A DNA stretch of 64,000 nt from Shewanella salipaludis (GCF_012911865.1 NZ_JAAXYH010000003.1:283364-347363); one strand, 5' to 3'; counted from the first letter of the stretch, positions 9,234 through 19,731 are shown. Numbers and translations: made by a program. Notes: a model not told the origin generated them from the letters alone.

Positions 9234-10655
9234 ATGACATCCCCCCAGTCCACGCCCAAGGGCTTTCCCAAGGCGTTTTGGATAGCCAACTGCGTCGAAT
9301 TGCTGGAGCGCGCCGCCTATTACGGCGTCTTCATAGTGATCACCCTGTATCTGTCACGGATCCTCGGATTCGATGACATAGAAGCCGCCTGGATCGCCGG
9401 CTCCTTCTCCGCCGGCCTGTATTTCCTGCCCACCTTCTCCGGCGCCCTGGCCGACAAGATAGGTTTCAGGCGCGCCCTGATGCTGGCATTCGGCCTGCTG
9501 ACCCTGGGTTATGCCGGTCTGGCACTGTTTCCGGCACTGCTCGAAGGTCAGGGGCTGGTACAATATGGCCGCGAGGTGGTATTCAATGGGCTGCAACAGG
9601 CGGATATCCGCTGGGCGATAGTGCCCATCATGGTGGTCATAATGATCGGCGGCTCCTTCATCAAGGCGGTGATCACAGGTACCGTCGCCCGGGAAACGAC
9701 GGAATCCAACCGCGCCAAGGGCTTTTCCATCTTCTACATGATGGTCAACATAGGTGCCTTCTCCGGCAAGACGATAGTCAAGCCATTGCGGGAATCCATG
9801 GGGGACTTGGGTCTCATTAACCTCAACTATTTTGCCGCCGCCATGACCCTGCTGGCATTTTTCTGCATTCTGCTGTTCTACAAGAATGCCGAATCCAGCC
9901 AGAACGGCAAATCCGTCGGCGAGATCTGGCAGTCGCTGCTCAAGGTGCTGGGCAACACCCGCCTCATCACCCTGATCCTCATCATCACAGGCTTCTGGAT
10001 GGTACAACACCAGCTCTACGCCACCATGCCCAAATACGTGCTGCGCATGGCCGGCGAAGGCGCTTCCCCTTCCTGGTATGCCAACGTCAACCCCCTGGTC
10101 GTGGTCGTCACTGTCGGCTTCGTCACCTCGCTGATGAAGGGCCGCAGCTCGCTGTTTTCCATGACTGTGGGCATGTTTATCATGCCTGTCTCGGCGCTCG
10201 CCATGGCCTCGGGCAACCTGCTCGGCGGCGGAAATATAGATCTGGGCCTGGTGCAGATGCATCCGGTTGCCCTGATGATGATAGTCGGCATCATATTCCA
10301 GGGTCTCGCCGAATCCTTCATCTCGCCGCGCTTCCTGGAGTTCTTCTCCCTGCAGGCCCCCAAGGGTGAGGAAGGCCTGTATCTGGGTTTCTCCCATCTG
10401 CATTCCTTCATCAGTTCCCTGATAGGCTTCGGCCTGTCGGGCTATCTGCTGAGTGCCTACTGCCCGGATCCCAAGACCTTTGCCACCACGGCCGAGTGGC
10501 AGGCCGCAGCCAGCAACGCCCACTACATCTGGTACGTGTTCGCCGCCATAGCTTTGGTGTCGGCCATCTCGCTGGTGATCTACGGCAAGGTGATCGCCCG
10601 CCTGGATGCCAAGCAGCAAACCGGCGGAGCGACCGAGTTGGCCGCCGAAGTGTGA
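9234..10655 (+). CDS. POT/PTR-family (MFS) proton-coupled peptide transporter
   Basis: A 473-residue inner-membrane protein with about 12-14 hydrophobic segments. ELLERAAYYGVF near residue 16 matches the ExxER-YYG proton-coupling motif of POT carriers. FYMMVNIGAFSG matches the second PTR signature. The start at 9234 is chosen because the conserved protein begins with MTSPQSTPKG, and AGGAG lies 11 nt upstream; the 67 codons upstream in the same frame are not family-like. Substrates would be di- or tripeptides imported with protons. It ends in a terminator shared with pyrC. Divergent from the TonB receptor. Confidence 0.85.
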   Translation: MTSPQSTPKGFPKAFWIANCVELLERAAYYGVFIVITLYLSRILGFDDIEAAWIAGSFSAGLYFLPTFSGALADKIGFRRALMLAFGLLTLGYAGLALFPALLEGQGLVQYGREVVFNGLQQADIRWAIVPIMVVIMIGGSFIKAVITGTVARETTESNRAKGFSIFYMMVNIGAFSGKTIVKPLRESMGDLGLINLNYFAAAMTLLAFFCILLFYKNAESSQNGKSVGEIWQSLLKVLGNTRLITLILIITGFWMVQHQLYATMPKYVLRMAGEGASPSWYANVNPLVVVVTVGFVTSLMKGRSSLFSMTVGMFIMPVSALAMASGNLLGGGNIDLGLVQMHPVALMMIVGIIFQGLAESFISPRFLEFFSLQAPKGEEGLYLGFSHLHSFISSLIGFGLSGYLLSAYCPDPKTFATTAEWQAAASNAHYIWYVFAAIALVSAISLVIYGKVIARLDAKQQTGGATELAAEV

Positions 10656-10682
10656 GCGGCAAAAACAAGATGATATGAAAAC

Positions 10683-10708
10683 AAAAAAGGAGCCCAGGCT
10701 CCTTTTTT
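10683..10708 (+). terminator. Bidirectional terminator between the POT transporter and pyrC
   Basis: Stem AAAAAAGGAGCC / GGCTCCTTTTTT with a very short loop serves both converging genes. Confidence 0.9.
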
Positions 10709-10744
10709 ATTGCTCACAACTCAGCATACCAACAGCGGGCTATT

Positions 10745-11782
10745 TCACTCGCCAGATTTCACCTGCCAGGCGATGGTCTCACCGGCACGGATCGGCACCA
10801 CACAGGTGTCGCCCAGAGGGTAAGACTCGGGCACGGACCAGTCGGCCTTAACCAGGGTGATGCTGTCTGTGTTGCGCGGCAGGCCGTAAAAATCCGGGCC
10901 GTTGAAGCTGGCGAAGGCCTCCAGCTTGTCCAGGGCATCGACCGACTCGAAGGCTTCGGCGTACAGTTCTATGGCGGCATGGGCCGTATAGGAACCGGCG
11001 CAGCCGCAGGCGGCTTCCTTCTTGTCCTTGTAATGGGGCGCCGAGTCGGTGCCGAGGAAGAACTTCTTGCTGCCTGAGGCGATGGCGCCCAACAGCGCCT
11101 CTTGATGTGTGTTGCGCTTGAGGATAGGCAGGCAGTAGAAGTGTGGCCTGATGCCACCGGCCAACATATGGTTGCGGTTATACAGCAGGTGATGGGCCGT
11201 GATGGTCGCCGCCACCTTGTCCGATGCCTGGTTAACGAAGTCCACCGCATCCTTGGTGGTGATGTGTTCCAGCACCACTTTCAGCTCGGGAAAATCCGCC
11301 ACTACCTGGCTGAGTATCTTGTCGATGAAGATCTGCTCGCGATCGAAGATGTCGATACTCGAGTCTGTCACCTCACCATGCACCAACAGCAGCAATCCGG
11401 CCTCCTGCATGGCGGCCAGCACGGGATAGATGTTCTTCACATCCGTCACACCTGAATCCGAGTTGGTGGTGGCACCGGCGGGATACAGCTTGGCGGCAAC
11501 GACTTTCCCCGAGGCCTTGGCCTTGAAGATCTCCTCGGCCCTGGTGTTGTCCGTCAGGTACAGGACCATCAAGGGCTCGAACTGACCTTGGGGTTGTGCC
11601 TGTTGGATCCTGCCGTAATAGCCCAGCGCCGCCGCCGTGTCCATCACGGGTGGCACCAGATTCGGCATCACTACCGCGCGCCCCATGTAGCGGCTGATGT
11701 CTCTCACTGTGTCTTTAAGTTGACTGCCGTCACGCAGGTGTACGTGCCAGTCATCCGGGCGGGTAATAGTAATACTTGTCAT
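10745..11782 (-). CDS. pyrC: Dihydroorotase, class II
   Basis: Cyclises N-carbamoyl-L-aspartate to dihydroorotate in pyrimidine synthesis, in the cytoplasm. The 345-residue length matches the E. coli enzyme class. The start at 11782 gives [19 protein letters not shown], with the HxH zinc pair at residues 13 and 15; an upstream in-frame start would add unrelated sequence. [24 protein letters not shown] and [10 protein letters not shown] carry the remaining zinc and catalytic residues in family order. Monocistronic, converging on the POT gene. Identification is firm. Confidence 0.97.
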   Translation of the reverse strand: MTSITITRPDDWHVHLRDGSQLKDTVRDISRYMGRAVVMPNLVPPVMDTAAALGYYGRIQQAQPQGQFEPLMVLYLTDNTRAEEIFKAKASGKVVAAKLYPAGATTNSDSGVTDVKNIYPVLAAMQEAGLLLLVHGEVTDSSIDIFDREQIFIDKILSQVVADFPELKVVLEHITTKDAVDFVNQASDKVAATITAHHLLYNRNHMLAGGIRPHFYCLPILKRNTHQEALLGAIASGSKKFFLGTDSAPHYKDKKEAACGCAGSYTAHAAIELYAEAFESVDALDKLEAFASFNGPDFYGLPRNTDSITLVKADWSVPESYPLGDTCVVPIRAGETIAWQVKSGE

Positions 11783-12030
11783 TGCCGTCTCTTTTGCTTG
11801 CAGGGTTTGAGGGATCTTATTGCCCGCAGAGGGCGCTGTAAAGCATTCGAGAACGAAACAGCCTATCGTTGCGGCCTTTCCCATGCCCTAAGCCCGGAAA
11901 AGGGTGCCTACAGCCGCAGTGGCCCGAGCCCGTAATAAAGAGCTGGCATCACAAAACTGTCATCTTGGTCTATATTTTCTAGCGGTGGGATTGTCAAATC
12001 CCCTGTCATAAAACCAATTAAGGATGATGA

Positions 12031-12624
12031 ATGATGAACAGATCATGGTTACTAGTGCCTGTCCTGGGCACACTCTATCTCAATGGTGTCAGTGCCAACG
12101 AGCTTTATCCTCACGACAACGTACAACACATGTACCTGGGACTCAGCGGCGCTTTCGTCGATGTCGATGCAGACGTTGTTGATTTTGATACTCTGGCGGC
12201 AGGGTCTCTGAGCATAGACAACACCCTGCTGGGGGTTATCGTCGGCTATCAGCTGCACGAGAACTTCGCCTTCGAGGCCAGGGGCTATGGCAATACCTCT
12301 GATGAAACTATTGATGGCATTGATTTTTCAGTGGACAGCCATTTCAGCGTACTGGCCAGAGGGATCTTGCCGTTAAATCAATATTTCAGGCCCTATGTCC
12401 TCTTGGGCTATGGCAAGTCAAGGGCGTCGATCGGAGGATTTTCTGACGACGACAACGACATCATCTATGGCGCGGGACTCGCCATATCCAACGGCAACAG
12501 GGTGCAACTGGAGCTGGAATGGATGCGGATCTACGATGAGAGTTTCAGTACGGGAAGTGGAAGCCTGAGCCTGAAAGGCGACAGCATCAACCTGAACTTG
12601 GTGTACCACTTCCCCAGCCCCTAG
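12031..12624 (+). CDS. Small outer-membrane beta-barrel protein (OmpA/OmpW-like fold)
   Basis: A 197-residue protein with a signal peptide (hydrophobic stretch to about residue 22, cleavage near VSA). Alternating hydrophobic/polar strands follow, including VQHMYLGLSGAFV, LLGVIVGYQLHENFAFEARG and FRPYVLLGYGKSRA, typical of the 8-stranded porin-like barrel family (OMP_b-brl). The last strand ends LNLVYHF, an outer-membrane insertion signature with terminal phenylalanine. AAGG precedes the tandem ATG-ATG; either start is possible. A strong hairpin follows. Specific function is unknown; likely structural or a small-molecule channel. Confidence 0.8.
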   Translation: MMNRSWLLVPVLGTLYLNGVSANELYPHDNVQHMYLGLSGAFVDVDADVVDFDTLAAGSLSIDNTLLGVIVGYQLHENFAFEARGYGNTSDETIDGIDFSVDSHFSVLARGILPLNQYFRPYVLLGYGKSRASIGGFSDDDNDIIYGAGLAISNGNRVQLELEWMRIYDESFSTGSGSLSLKGDSINLNLVYHFPSP

Positions 12625-12646
12625 ATTAACCCTACTGCACCTTAGC

Positions 12647-12680
12647 GATGGGCCGACACTCGGCTGAGTGTCGGCCCATC
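12647..12680. terminator. Strong 15-bp hairpin between convergent genes
   Basis: GATGGGCCGACACTC pairs perfectly with its complement across a GGCT loop. The T-run is poor on both sides, but its position between the barrel protein and cobO stops supports a bidirectional terminator or 3'-end stabiliser. Confidence 0.7.
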
Positions 12681-12727
12681 AAATATTCCACCAGCCTGGA
12701 AACGAAGCCGGCCGATGACCCCCTGAG

Positions 12728-13363
12728 TCAATAATCGAACCCGGGCTGGGCCTTGATGCCGGCTTCGAAGGCATGTTTGATCGGCTGCACTTCGCTGACC
12801 GTGTCGGCCAGTTCTATTATGTCCCTGTGGCAGGCGCGGCCCGTGACTACCACATGCTGCATCGGCGGACGGTTTCTCAGGGCATCCAGCACCCGTGCCA
12901 ACTCCAGGTAGTGATAGCTGACCATATAGGTCAGCTCGTCGAGCAGCAGCAGATCCACGCTGGGATCCTTGAGCAAGGTTTCCGCCGCCGCCCAAGCCGC
13001 CTCGGCCGCCGCCGTGTCCTTGGCCTTGTCCTGGGTTTCCCAGGTGAAGCCCGTGCCCATCACATGGAACTCGACCCCGGCACCTTCGAGCAGGGTGCGC
13101 TCGCCGCATTCCCAGGTGCCCTTGATGAACTGCACCACGGCCGCCTTCTTGCCGTGGCCGACGGCGCGGGCGACGGTGCCGAAGCCGGCCGTGCTCTTGC
13201 CCTTGCCGTTACCCGTGAGCACCAGCAAGATGCCCTTCTCCTCCTGGGCGGCGGCTATCTTGGCATCCACCCCGGCCTTCACCTTCTGCTGGCGGGCCTT
13301 ATGGCGCTCGGCCTTGCGTTCCTGCTGTTGCAGCTCTTGCTGCTGAGTCTGTTTATCCGTCAT
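12728..13363 (-). CDS. cobO: Cob(I)yrinic acid a,c-diamide adenosyltransferase (CobO/BtuR)
   Basis: Transfers the 5'-deoxyadenosyl group of ATP to Co(I) corrinoids. The chosen start (13363, MTDKQTQQQ) overlaps the cobQ stop by 4 nt (ATGA), implying translational coupling. Of 211 residues, the first 40 are a charged helical leader rich in Q, K and E. The P-loop [12 protein letters not shown] follows, then [10 protein letters not shown] and [10 protein letters not shown], all CobA/CobO/PduO-type-1 (BtuR) signatures. [22 protein letters not shown] closes the ATP site. Last gene of the leftward cobalamin operon. Confidence 0.96.
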   Translation of the reverse strand: MTDKQTQQQELQQQERKAERHKARQQKVKAGVDAKIAAAQEEKGILLVLTGNGKGKSTAGFGTVARAVGHGKKAAVVQFIKGTWECGERTLLEGAGVEFHVMGTGFTWETQDKAKDTAAAEAAWAAAETLLKDPSVDLLLLDELTYMVSYHYLELARVLDALRNRPPMQHVVVTGRACHRDIIELADTVSEVQPIKHAFEAGIKAQPGFDY

Positions 13364-15072
13364 GCCTTGCTGTCCTCCCGTAGAATTTGCTGTAATTTGT
13401 CCATGTCCAGATGGGCCGCCAAGACGTCGGCGAGCCGGTCGAGCTGTTGTTCGCGGATGAGATTGATATCGACCGCCCCTGCCCCTGGATCCATTCCAGT
13501 CGATGCCATCCCGGCCCATTGCAACAGCAGGCCACAGGCTGTGGGTGAATCGAACAGCCCATGCAGATAGGTGCCGAGGATCTGGCCGTCGTCACTGAGC
13601 AGGCCGTCGCAAAAGCCCGAGTCTGTTCCTGAGTCTGAGTCTAAGCCCGAGCCCAGGGCATGCTCAAGTGTTAGCCTGATGGGCGAAGCGGCATTCGCCG
13701 GCAAGTCCGAGCTGCCGCAGTGGATCTCATAGCCCTGCACGGCCGCGGTTTGCCCAAGCAATGAGAGCTCCCCCGTCACCCGCCGCAGCTGCTTGTCGGC
13801 TTCGAGTCCGGTCGTCAGCGGCAACAGCCGGAGGCCTGGGCTGAGTCCCGGCGCGCCTTCCACTCCGAGGGGATCGGCTATCCACTGGCCCAGCATCTGA
13901 TAACCGCCGCAGACGCCCATGAGCTTGCCACCGTACCTCAGATGCCGTGCTATGTCCCCGTCCCAGCCCTGCTGTCGCAGGAAGGCCAGATCGGCGCGCA
14001 CATTCTTGCTGCCGGGCAAGATGATGAGATCCGCCGCCGGCAAACGCTTGTCACCGCACTGCGCCTGGCTCTGCAGCGACACATACTGAAAGTCTACCCC
14101 TGGATGCAGGCGCAAGGGGTCGAAGTCTGTGTGGTTGCTGATGTGCGGGTAAACCAGCACCAGCACCCTGAGTCCGGCGCTTGCCTGACTTGCCTGAGAC
14201 GAGAGCCCTGCTTGCGACTGAGTGGCTTGCGGCAGCGCATCCTCGGCGTCCAGATGCAGATCGTGCAGATAGGGCAGCACCCCGAGCACGGGCTTATGGG
14301 TATAGGCTTCGAGCCAGTCTATGCCGGGTTGCAGCAGGCCGATGTCGCCGCGAAAACGATTGATGACGAAGCCCTTGACCCTGGCCCGCTCGCTGGCCGA
14401 CAGCAGCGCCAGGGTGCCCACCAGATGGGCGAACACCCCGCCCTTGTCTATGTCGGCGATGAGGATAACAGGGCAATCGACCGCCTCGGCGAAGCCCATG
14501 TTGGCTATGTCGCCCTCGCGCAGGTTGATCTCCGCCGGGCTGCCCGCCCCTTCCACCAGCAGCAGGCGATAGCCCAGCCGCAAACGGGAGAAGGAGTCGA
14601 GCACGGCCGCCATGGCCCGCGCCTTGTAATCGCGACTGGCCGGGCCGAAGAACTGCCCCGCCTCCAGGGTCGTCAGCGCCTTGCCCTGGATGATCACCTG
14701 GGCGCCGGTGTCCGAGCTGGGCTTGAGCAGCACGGGGTTGAAGTCTGTGTGGGGCATGAGATAGCAGGCGGCCGCCTGCAGCGCCTGAGCCCGGCCTATC
14801 TCGCCGCCGTCCGAGGTCACAGCGCTGTTGAGCGCCATGTTCTGCGGCTTGAAGGGCGCCACGGAATCGAACCCCAGCCCTGGATCTCTGGCGAACAGGC
14901 GGCAGAGGCCGGCCACCAGGGTGCTCTTGCCCGCATCCGAGGTGGTGCCCTGCACCATCAGCATGTTAGCCCCAGGCGCAGGCACCTCAGGTGCAGCAGC
15001 TCCAGACAGAGCAGTCTCAGGTGCAGTAGTCTCAGGCATAGCAGCCTGGGTCATGCAAACTTTGGCGTTCAT
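13360..15072 (-). CDS. cobQ: Adenosylcobyric acid synthase (glutamine-hydrolysing)
   Basis: Amidates four carboxylates of adenosylcobyrinate a,c-diamide using glutamine and ATP. Of 570 residues, the P-loop GTTSDAGKS is at 42-50 and the DPP-ATPase domain runs to about 240. The class I glutamine amidotransferase domain has nucleophile C388 in GVCGGYQ and catalytic H504 in TYLHGLF. The conserved protein proper begins near residue 37; residues 12-35 are a low-complexity P/A/T/E extension, and 471-490 is a second G/S/D-rich insertion, both encoded by short degenerate repeats. The ATG overlaps the cobU stop by 4 nt, supporting this start. Coupled on both sides within the operon. Confidence 0.96.
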   Translation of the reverse strand: MNAKVCMTQAAMPETTAPETALSGAAAPEVPAPGANMLMVQGTTSDAGKSTLVAGLCRLFARDPGLGFDSVAPFKPQNMALNSAVTSDGGEIGRAQALQAAACYLMPHTDFNPVLLKPSSDTGAQVIIQGKALTTLEAGQFFGPASRDYKARAMAAVLDSFSRLRLGYRLLLVEGAGSPAEINLREGDIANMGFAEAVDCPVILIADIDKGGVFAHLVGTLALLSASERARVKGFVINRFRGDIGLLQPGIDWLEAYTHKPVLGVLPYLHDLHLDAEDALPQATQSQAGLSSQASQASAGLRVLVLVYPHISNHTDFDPLRLHPGVDFQYVSLQSQAQCGDKRLPAADLIILPGSKNVRADLAFLRQQGWDGDIARHLRYGGKLMGVCGGYQMLGQWIADPLGVEGAPGLSPGLRLLPLTTGLEADKQLRRVTGELSLLGQTAAVQGYEIHCGSSDLPANAASPIRLTLEHALGSGLDSDSGTDSGFCDGLLSDDGQILGTYLHGLFDSPTACGLLLQWAGMASTGMDPGAGAVDINLIREQQLDRLADVLAAHLDMDKLQQILREDSKA

Positions 15073-15605
15073 GCCATGCCTCCCTTGAGTGGCAGCGGCA
15101 AGCCGGCCACCACCAGGGTGACGCTGTCGGCAACCTGGGCCATGGCCTGATTGAGCCAGCCTGCCTCGTCGACGAATTGGCGGCTCAGCTCCCCCATGGG
15201 CACTATTCCTGAACCTACCTCGTTACTGATCAATATGATATCTCCTGGTAACCCTGGCAGGCATGCCAGCAGCCTGGCCTTATGCCCCGGCCAGTCGGCA
15301 GGGCATTGCAGCAGTTCATTGGTGAGATACAAGGTCAGGCAATCTACCAGTATCACCCTGTTCGCCGCCGCCAAGGCCGTCAGCGCATCAGCCAGAGCCA
15401 GCGGCACTTCGTGCAGCTGCCAGTCCAGGCCCCCCGCCTGCCGCTGGCGGCGATGGCGGGCGATGCGCGCCGCCATCTCCCCGTCCCCGGCGGTGGCCGT
15501 CGCCAAATACAGGCACTCATGGCCCTCGCGTGCCAGGGCCTGCACCAGAGATTCGCCGTAGCTGCTCTTGCCGCTGCGGGCACCGCCCAACACCAGATGT
15601 ATCAT
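15069..15605 (-). CDS. cobU: Adenosylcobinamide kinase / adenosylcobinamide-phosphate guanylyltransferase
   Basis: Activates adenosylcobinamide by phosphorylation and then GMP transfer, giving AdoCbi-GDP. The start at 15605 gives [18 protein letters not shown], with the P-loop GGARSGKS at residues 7-14; the longer upstream frame overlaps cobS and is arginine/proline-rich shadow. IARHRRQR contains the family histidine that carries the GMP, and [12 protein letters not shown] and [14 protein letters not shown] are typical CobU motifs. Of 178 residues, close to the family norm. Overlaps cobS and cobQ by 4 nt each. Confidence 0.96.
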   Translation of the reverse strand: MIHLVLGGARSGKSSYGESLVQALAREGHECLYLATATAGDGEMAARIARHRRQRQAGGLDWQLHEVPLALADALTALAAANRVILVDCLTLYLTNELLQCPADWPGHKARLLACLPGLPGDIILISNEVGSGIVPMGELSRQFVDEAGWLNQAMAQVADSVTLVVAGLPLPLKGGMA

Positions 15606-16390
15606 AGGGCATTCCCCATGGCCAGGAGCACCAGGTAACAGCCCAGCTCGGCGAGCTGCTGGGCCGCCCCCAGGGTATCGCCGGTATAACCCCCTATCTG
15701 GCGCCGGAATAGGGCCACCAGCAAGCAGCGGATCAGCCACAGGGCGATAAGCAGGGCGAAGGCAACCACCCCATTGAGACACAGGAGCAGCAGGAGCCCG
15801 GTCGCCAGCAAGATCAGCAACTCGTCGATGCCCTGTGTCTGAGCCAGAGGCCTGGACTTGCTGCTGTCATCGTCACGCACATAGGTCTCGGTGAAGATGA
15901 TGCTGGCCGCCAGCACCCGGCTGAGGCAGTGGCCCAGCACCAGCGCCCACACAGCCACCATGGGGGCATACAGGGCCAGCTCAACCAACAGCTGCCACTT
16001 GAGCAGCAGCGCCAGCACCAACGCCAGAGCGCCATAGGTGCCCAGGCGCGAGTCCTTCATTATGCTGAGCTTGTCGGCGACGCACCAACCACCGCCGAAA
16101 CCATCGGCGGTGTCGGCCAGGCCATCCTCATGAAAGCCGCCGGTGAGCAATACCCCGGCGATCATCGCCAACAAGACGGCCACCCCGGCCGGCAACCACA
16201 GCTGACTCAGCCAGAACACAAAGGCGCAGCACAGGCCGATGCACAGGCCCACCAGGCCGAAGTAACGGCTGGCCTGGTTGAGCTTGTCGCCGTCCACCTC
16301 GACCCAGGAGGGCATGGGGATGCGGGTGAAAAATCCCAGGGCCACGAAGAAGAGATCGCTCTGCCTGTGCCAGTGATGCTTGCGTGACAT
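15602..16390 (-). CDS. cobS: Adenosylcobinamide-GDP ribazoletransferase (cobalamin synthase)
   Basis: Inner-membrane enzyme joining AdoCbi-GDP to alpha-ribazole (phosphate), the last assembly step of the nucleotide loop. The 262-residue protein has 5-6 hydrophobic segments. FFTRIPMP near residue 20, GGFHEDGLADTADGFGGG (metal-binding acidic residues) and MKDSRLGTYGALAL are diagnostic CobS motifs. GGYTGDTLGAAQQLAEL lies near the C-terminus. The stop overlaps the cobU start by 4 nt. 87 nt without obvious features separate it from cobT. Confidence 0.96.
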   Translation of the reverse strand: MSRKHHWHRQSDLFFVALGFFTRIPMPSWVEVDGDKLNQASRYFGLVGLCIGLCCAFVFWLSQLWLPAGVAVLLAMIAGVLLTGGFHEDGLADTADGFGGGWCVADKLSIMKDSRLGTYGALALVLALLLKWQLLVELALYAPMVAVWALVLGHCLSRVLAASIIFTETYVRDDDSSKSRPLAQTQGIDELLILLATGLLLLLCLNGVVAFALLIALWLIRCLLVALFRRQIGGYTGDTLGAAQQLAELGCYLVLLAMGNAL

Positions 16391-16477
16391 GGAACATCCT
16401 TAACCTTGTTGATACTTATGCTGCCCAGCCGGACCTGGCCGGCAGCAGGTTTACTGGCCTTGTTACTGGCCCGTTAA

Positions 16478-17536
16478 TCAGACGACCGAAGTCACCCCGG
16501 CCTCGTCGAAGCTCGCCATCTGGTTGTAGAAATTCGCCGCCGCCTGCACCAGAGGCAGGGCCAGCGCGGCGCCCGTGCCCTCTCCCAGCCTCAGTCCCAG
16601 GCTCAACAGGGGTCTGGCACCCAGCTCGGCGAGCAGCAGCTTATGGCCGCGCTCCTCGGACTCGTGGGCGAAGATCATATAGTCCCTGGCATTGGCATTC
16701 AGCCTGACCGCCAGCAGGGCCGACACCGTGGCGATGAAGCCGTCGACCAACACCAGCATCCCAAGCTCGGCCGCCGCCAGCATGGCGCCCGTCATCTGCA
16801 CTATCTCGAAGCCGCCGAGGCAGGCGAGGACTCGCAGCGGATCCGGCCGAGCCTGGGCCTGCCCGGACGTCGGCTCATCCCCATGCAAGGCCAGCGCCCG
16901 GGCCAGCAGCGCCCTCTTGTTGGCCAGCGCGGCATCGTCTATGCCGGTGCCGCGGCCGACACAGTCCGTCAGCGGCAAGCCGGTCAAGGCCGCCATGACA
17001 GCCGCCGCCGAGGAGGTATTGCCTATGCCCATCTCGCCCAGGGCGATGAGGTTAGCCCCGGCCTCATGGTGGCGGGCCACCAGGGCGCGCGCCAATGCCA
17101 GCCCCTGGGTCACCTGGGCCTGGGTCATGGCGGCCTCCAGATGTATCGCGCCCGTGCCTGCCCCCAGACGCTGTGCTACCAGGCCAGGGGTTGGCGGCAG
17201 CGGCTCTAGGATGCCGCAGTCTATGACCTCCAGCTCATAGCCCAGCTGGCGGCAGAACACATTGATGGCGGCGCCGCCGCCGAGGAAGTTATGCACCATC
17301 TGGGTGGTGACAGCACTCGGGGCTATCGATACCCCATGGGCGGCGATGCCGTGATCTGCGGCAAACACCAGCATGGTCGGCCTGCGGATCGCCGGCGCCT
17401 CCTTGCCCAGCACCCTGGCCAGCTGCAACGCCAGCGGCTCAAGTTCCCCCAGGGCCCCTGGCGGTTTGGTCTTGTGGTCTATCCTGTGCTGGATCTCGGC
17501 GTCGCCGGCATGGCTGAGGGCGGGAATATTGAACAT
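16478..17536 (-). CDS. cobT: Nicotinate-nucleotide-dimethylbenzimidazole phosphoribosyltransferase
   Basis: Makes alpha-ribazole-5'-phosphate from nicotinate mononucleotide and the lower-ligand base. The 352-residue length matches the family. KTKPPGALG near residue 22, [27 protein letters not shown] and [12 protein letters not shown] are conserved; E319 in the last corresponds to the catalytic base glutamate. Lies between btuC (63-nt gap) and cobS in the same leftward transcript. Confidence 0.97.
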   Translation of the reverse strand: MFNIPALSHAGDAEIQHRIDHKTKPPGALGELEPLALQLARVLGKEAPAIRRPTMLVFAADHGIAAHGVSIAPSAVTTQMVHNFLGGGAAINVFCRQLGYELEVIDCGILEPLPPTPGLVAQRLGAGTGAIHLEAAMTQAQVTQGLALARALVARHHEAGANLIALGEMGIGNTSSAAAVMAALTGLPLTDCVGRGTGIDDAALANKRALLARALALHGDEPTSGQAQARPDPLRVLACLGGFEIVQMTGAMLAAAELGMLVLVDGFIATVSALLAVRLNANARDYMIFAHESEERGHKLLLAELGARPLLSLGLRLGEGTGAALALPLVQAAANFYNQMASFDEAGVTSVV

Positions 17537-17599
17537 GGCTACTCACTCTAAGGTTAAGGCTGCTGTTAAGGGCAATCTTGGCTGGATAAGAGACCCGGC

Positions 17600-18769
17600 C
17601 TAGCCGTAGCGGCCACGGCGACGCAGCACGAACAGGAAGAACACGCTGCCGATCGCCGCGGTAATGATGCCGACCGGCAGCTCCTGGTTGCCCAACAAGC
17701 ATCTGGCCAGCACGTCTATCCACACCATGAACAGCCCGCCCACCAGGGCCGTCAGCAATATGGGCTGCCGGCCGGGAAACAGCAGCCTGACGATATGGGG
17801 GATCATCAGGCCGACGAAGCCTATGCCGCCACAGCTGGCGACCAGTATGGCGGTGATCAGCGAGCATAGCAGCAAGATCCCCAGCCGCAGCTTGGGCACA
17901 TTGACCCCCAGGGTATGGGCCGTCTCATCCCCGGCCTGCAGCGCCAGGATCTGCCGCTTGAGTGCCAGTATCACCAACAAGCTCAGGCTCACCACCAGCA
18001 GGGGCAGTGACAACAGGGCCCAGCTGGCCTTGGCGAAGCTGCCCAGGCTCCAGAAGAGCACAGAGGCCGTGGCCTGGGGACTGGCGAAATACAAGAGCAA
18101 ACTGGTGAGGGCGCCGAACATGAAGGAGGTCGCCACCCCGGACAAGAGCATGCGCTCGACCTGGCTGCTGATGCCGAGCCCGGAGAGCAGCAGCACCAGG
18201 AGCACTGACAGGCTGGCACCGCAGAAGGCCCCCAGCGGCAGAAGCAGCCACATCAGCAGCGACAGCCCTGAGCCGGCAGACAGCCCTGAGCCTGAGGCGG
18301 CAAGGCCTGAGTCGACGGCGAGCCCGGAGCCCGCCAACAGGCCGGTGCCTGTGAACAGGGTCAGCATGACCACGGCGCCGAACGAGGCCCCGGAGCTGAT
18401 GCCGAACAGATAAGGATCCGCCAGCGGATTGCGGGTCACCAGCTGCAGCACGGCGCCGGCGATCGACAGCCCGGCCCCCGCCACGAAGGCCAGCACTGTC
18501 CGCGGCAACCTCAGCTCCAGCACTATCCGCTCCGTTATCGCGCTCGGTTGGCCGATATCGAACAACTTATGTCCCAGCACCCGCACCACGTCCAGCATGC
18601 TGATGTTGGCGGCCCCGAAGCTGGTCGCCAGCAGCGGCGTCAGCAGTGCCAGCAAGGCCAGCGCCAACAGCAGCCAGCCCTGCAGCGACAAGGGGGTGAG
18701 CAGTAAGCCCAGAGACGCTTTCAAGCCCCCTTTCAATGCCCGGTCCTCAAATTTCTCAGTCGATTGCAT
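17600..18769 (-). CDS. btuC: Cobalamin ABC transporter permease (FecCD family, BtuC-like)
   Basis: Inner-membrane permease of 389 residues with about 10 hydrophobic segments. RLPRTVLAFVAGAGLSIAGAVLQ, NPLADPYLFGISSGASFGAV and GGIGFVGLMIPHIVRLL are standard FecCD/BtuC signatures; GNQELPVGIITAAIGSVFFLFVL closes the protein. Residues about 142-170 are a Gly/Ser/Leu low-complexity insertion encoded by imperfect repeats, between two membrane segments. Overlaps btuD by 14 nt. The position behind a cobalamin riboswitch supports vitamin B12 as substrate rather than siderophores. No btuF binding protein is in the window. Confidence 0.92.
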   Translation of the reverse strand: MQSTEKFEDRALKGGLKASLGLLLTPLSLQGWLLLALALLALLTPLLATSFGAANISMLDVVRVLGHKLFDIGQPSAITERIVLELRLPRTVLAFVAGAGLSIAGAVLQLVTRNPLADPYLFGISSGASFGAVVMLTLFTGTGLLAGSGLAVDSGLAASGSGLSAGSGLSLLMWLLLPLGAFCGASLSVLLVLLLSGLGISSQVERMLLSGVATSFMFGALTSLLLYFASPQATASVLFWSLGSFAKASWALLSLPLLVVSLSLLVILALKRQILALQAGDETAHTLGVNVPKLRLGILLLCSLITAILVASCGGIGFVGLMIPHIVRLLFPGRQPILLTALVGGLFMVWIDVLARCLLGNQELPVGIITAAIGSVFFLFVLRRRGRYG

Positions 18770-19601
18770 CTTGGGTTCCCTGTGTCATAGCGGCCGTCGC
18801 GGCGCTGTAACCGTAGAAGTAGCTGATCAGCGGCTTGCCATGCTGGGGATGGGGCTGCACCCGGCAACAGACGCCGAAGACCTCGGCGATGCGCTGCTCC
18901 GTCAGCACCAGATCCGGGGTGCCGCTGACGATGCAGCGGCCCTTATCCAGCAACAGCAGGCTGTCGCACAGGGCGCTGGCAAGGTTGAGATCATGGATGG
19001 AGGCGATGACGCTGATCCCCAGGCTGCGCACCAGTTCGAGGATCTGGATTTGGTATCTGATGTCCAGGTGATTGGTGGGCTCGTCGAGGATCAACAATTG
19101 GGGCCGCTGCACTATGGCACGGGCGATCAGCGCCCGCTGCTTCTCGCCGCCGGACAGGTGTTCGTACTGCTGGGCCGCCTTATGGCTCAGGCCGACCCTC
19201 GCCAGCGCCTGGGCTATGTCGGCCTTGTCCGCCTGGCTGGTGCCGTCGAACGGCCCCTTATGTGGGGTCAGCCCCATGGCCACCAACTGAGTGGTGCTCA
19301 TGTCGAAATAATGGGGGGTATCCTGCTGCACCACGGCCACCCTGCAGGCGAATGCCTTGGCGGCTATGCCGGCTATGTCCATGCCATGCAGGCAGATCTC
19401 GCCGGACGTAGGTCGGATAAACTTGTACAGGCAACGCAACAGGCTGGACTTGCCGGCGCCATTTGGGCCTATGATGCCCAGCATCTGCCCCTGGGTCAGT
19501 CCCAGGCTGATGCCCGACAGAATGGCCTTGTCGCCGAGGCGCCAACTCAGATCCGAGACAGACAGAGCCAGGGGCATGGTCCCGGTTTCGGCGACTGTCA
19601 T
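18756..19601 (-). CDS. btuD: Cobalamin ABC transporter ATP-binding protein (BtuD-like)
   Basis: ATPase of 281 residues. Walker A GPNGAGKSS is near residue 42, then the Q-loop VVQQDTPHYF, signature LSGGEKQRALIARAI, Walker B LLILDEPTNHLD and the H-loop SIHDLNLA. Energises B12 import with the adjacent permease. Its ATG overlaps the stop of a 21-codon upstream ORF (ATGA), and only a weak AGG is seen for it alone, so translation probably depends on coupling. First structural gene after the riboswitch. Confidence 0.93.
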   Translation of the reverse strand: MTVAETGTMPLALSVSDLSWRLGDKAILSGISLGLTQGQMLGIIGPNGAGKSSLLRCLYKFIRPTSGEICLHGMDIAGIAAKAFACRVAVVQQDTPHYFDMSTTQLVAMGLTPHKGPFDGTSQADKADIAQALARVGLSHKAAQQYEHLSGGEKQRALIARAIVQRPQLLILDEPTNHLDIRYQIQILELVRSLGISVIASIHDLNLASALCDSLLLLDKGRCIVSGTPDLVLTEQRIAEVFGVCCRVQPHPQHGKPLISYFYGYSAATAAMTQGTQDAID

Positions 19602-19663
19602 AGCCGGCGACCTGCGAGGGTCAACGCCGCCATGGCACGGGCCATGGGTAAAAATAGTGTCAT
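19598..19663 (-). CDS. 21-aa leader ORF coupled to btuD
   Basis: The ORF begins MTLFLPMARAMAAL and ends in AGRRL. It has a strong Shine-Dalgarno (GGGGGAG, 6-nt spacing) and its TGA overlaps the btuD ATG. It sits between the cobalamin riboswitch and btuD. The arrangement suggests that riboswitch control of ribosome entry at this ORF is passed to btuD by coupling. The peptide itself looks non-enzymatic. Confidence 0.5.
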   Translation of the reverse strand: MTLFLPMARAMAALTLAGRRL

Positions 19664-19731
19664 CTTAAGCTCCCCCGAGTCACCCGCTCGAGCACAGTGA
19701 TGGAACCGGCGCAGCGCTGCGACGGCGTACA